Below are positions 63,292 to 64,000 of a DNA stretch of 64,000 nt, in pieces. The stretch lies in contig WEDG01000220.1 in NCBI GenBank assembly GCA_017591395.1, positions 88,860 through 152,859 of the forward strand. The letters run 5' to 3'. The notes under the pieces were generated by a model, which saw only the letters and a list, made by a program, of their open reading frames with translations, ran no database searches and was not told where the DNA came from. The stretch's first letter is position 1, and every line of letters starts with the position of its first letter. Both the position numbers and the translations under genes were made by a program. The DNA comes from Schistocephalus solidus. Taxonomy: Eukaryota; Platyhelminthes; Cestoda; Diphyllobothriidea; Diphyllobothriidae.

Positions 63292-63530
63292 ATTTCTGCG
63301 AATGGCATCGCCCCAGCCTCTCCTGATTTCTTCTGCCCGCAACTTCAACTCACACATCGGCCTGGTTGCTCACGTGCTAATACAACGCACGGAGGCTGGT
63401 GAACCAGTGCCTGGGGCTCCGACGTGCCCTTCTCTACTGCCCTAACTGGTCCCGCACATTTTCACACCGCACGTGCCTATAAGGACACATGCGCCTGCAA
63501 AAAACCTGCGGTTAACCATCAGAGGCTGTG
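63292..63530 (+). pseudogene. C2H2 zinc-finger tail of the retroelement (piece 3)
   Basis: CGGAGGCTGGTGAACCAGTG and CCTGGGGCTCCGACG correspond to the TEAGEPVPGAPT linker, and GGACACATGCGCCTGCA to the end of a finger (GHMRL). Finger cysteines are partly deleted. It starts exactly where the CR1-C tail stops. Confidence 0.75.
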
Positions 63531-63778
63531 CCATATCAGTGCCCACTACCTACACTAATCCATAGATAACTCCCTCACCATTATCATCATGTACCTGAAA
63601 ATATTACGGTTTCCTAGAAAACGTGGTTTTAAAGGCTGTTAATCTGACGCTTACACAAATTAACGCCGTCGACCCAGTCTATGTGCTGCGTTTGTTGAGT
63701 GGCTGACGAGTGGACTGGGAGTTAGATGGCGATGGCTCCTCCATATCCTCTGAGTTGGCGAATCCTGGTGTGTGCGTT
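63531..63778. other. Short unassigned stretch
   Basis: It lies between the end of the zinc-finger element and the next CR1 tail. It may contain the 3' UTR of the former. Nothing else is recognised. Confidence 0.4.
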
Positions 63779-64000
63779 ATAAATAAATAAATTATATTTT
63801 TAAGGCCCAGAGAGCCCCGTCATTTCAAAATTAGTATCGCGGTATAAATAAATACAAAGTGGATAATTGCTGATCTATGTGAGCAGCCATATTAACAGCA
63901 GAAATGAATTATAGGGCAGGCATATCCGATTCAGAAAGATTTGCCATTTTTAAAACAATAGTCAACAATCTCTGACATATACGTTGAACTAGAAAAGAAG
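63779..64000 (-). mobile_element. CR1 3'-UTR family U, copy 6, runs off the window
   Basis: The plus strand starts ATAAATAAATAAATTATATT and continues with GGCCCAGAGAGCCCC and AAGTGGATAATTGCTGATCT, the reverse of the U family. The CR1 body would lie beyond base 64000. Confidence 0.8.

Larger units (their letters stand above)
49640..63530 (+). mobile_element. Zinc-finger-tailed non-LTR retroelement, outermost host of the nest (three pieces)
   Basis: Piece 1 (49640-52055) is the linker, RT and C-terminal region. Piece 2 (59032-59362) encodes HCDRTFTSCIDLVGNLRIH, then LHCPHCPRASSHRMGLFGHM, two C2H2 fingers. Piece 3 (63292-63530) is a further decayed finger pair (CCCGCAACTTCAACTCACAC region, then GAGGCTGGTGAACCAGTGCC). 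All are on the plus strand and in the order expected of one element. The clade is uncertain: RTE-like by its RT, but I would not insist. The gaps are filled by younger elements. Confidence 0.85.

Noticed and set aside
1..64000. CRISPR arrays, operons or bacterial-type features
   Set aside because: There are spliceosomal introns, non-LTR elements and SINEs throughout, no evenly spaced direct repeats with spacers and no prokaryotic gene layout.

Overview
This window looks like nuclear DNA of a parasitic flatworm, most likely a tapeworm and possibly a diphyllobothriidean. That is an inference from three things: one animal kinase gene cut into small exons by kilobase introns, a heavy load of RTE-type and CR1-type non-LTR retrotransposons, and tRNA-derived SINEs. 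No species can be named from the sequence alone.

Region 1 (about 2.4-35.3 kb, minus strand) is one gene for a MAST-family (microtubule-associated serine/threonine) protein kinase. I place 13 exons from 34178 down to 2403. All intron phases agree, and together they give 1702 codons. In order the protein has a Ser-rich N-terminus, the short MAST signature around GQSAP, a long low-complexity linker, the DUF1908 domain, a complete AGC-type kinase domain and the AGC C-terminal tail. The PDZ domain usual for this family would lie beyond base 1. The true start codon is probably upstream of 34178; a weak candidate first exon is at 35088-35294. The introns hold decayed RTE copies, SINEs, a foldback element, repeats with telomere-like cores, a roughly 0.56 kb dispersed repeat and microsatellites.

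Region 2 (35.4-64 kb) has no host gene that I can recognise. From 38.4 kb it is a pile of non-LTR retrotransposons. At least four CR1-like subfamilies are present (called A to D here by their sequence and 3' ends), plus shared 3'-UTR fragments (called U and E). Another retroelement type ends in C2H2 zinc fingers.

The most striking structure runs from 49.64 to 63.53 kb. A zinc-finger retroelement is split into three pieces. The first gap holds a CR1-A fragment, which is itself split by a 6.4 kb CR1-B element, which is in turn interrupted by two 5'-truncated CR1 3'-UTR copies. The second gap holds a CR1-C element. A second, smaller nest lies at 38.6-40.7 kb. All retroelement reading frames seen carry stops or frameshifts, so none looks autonomous now.
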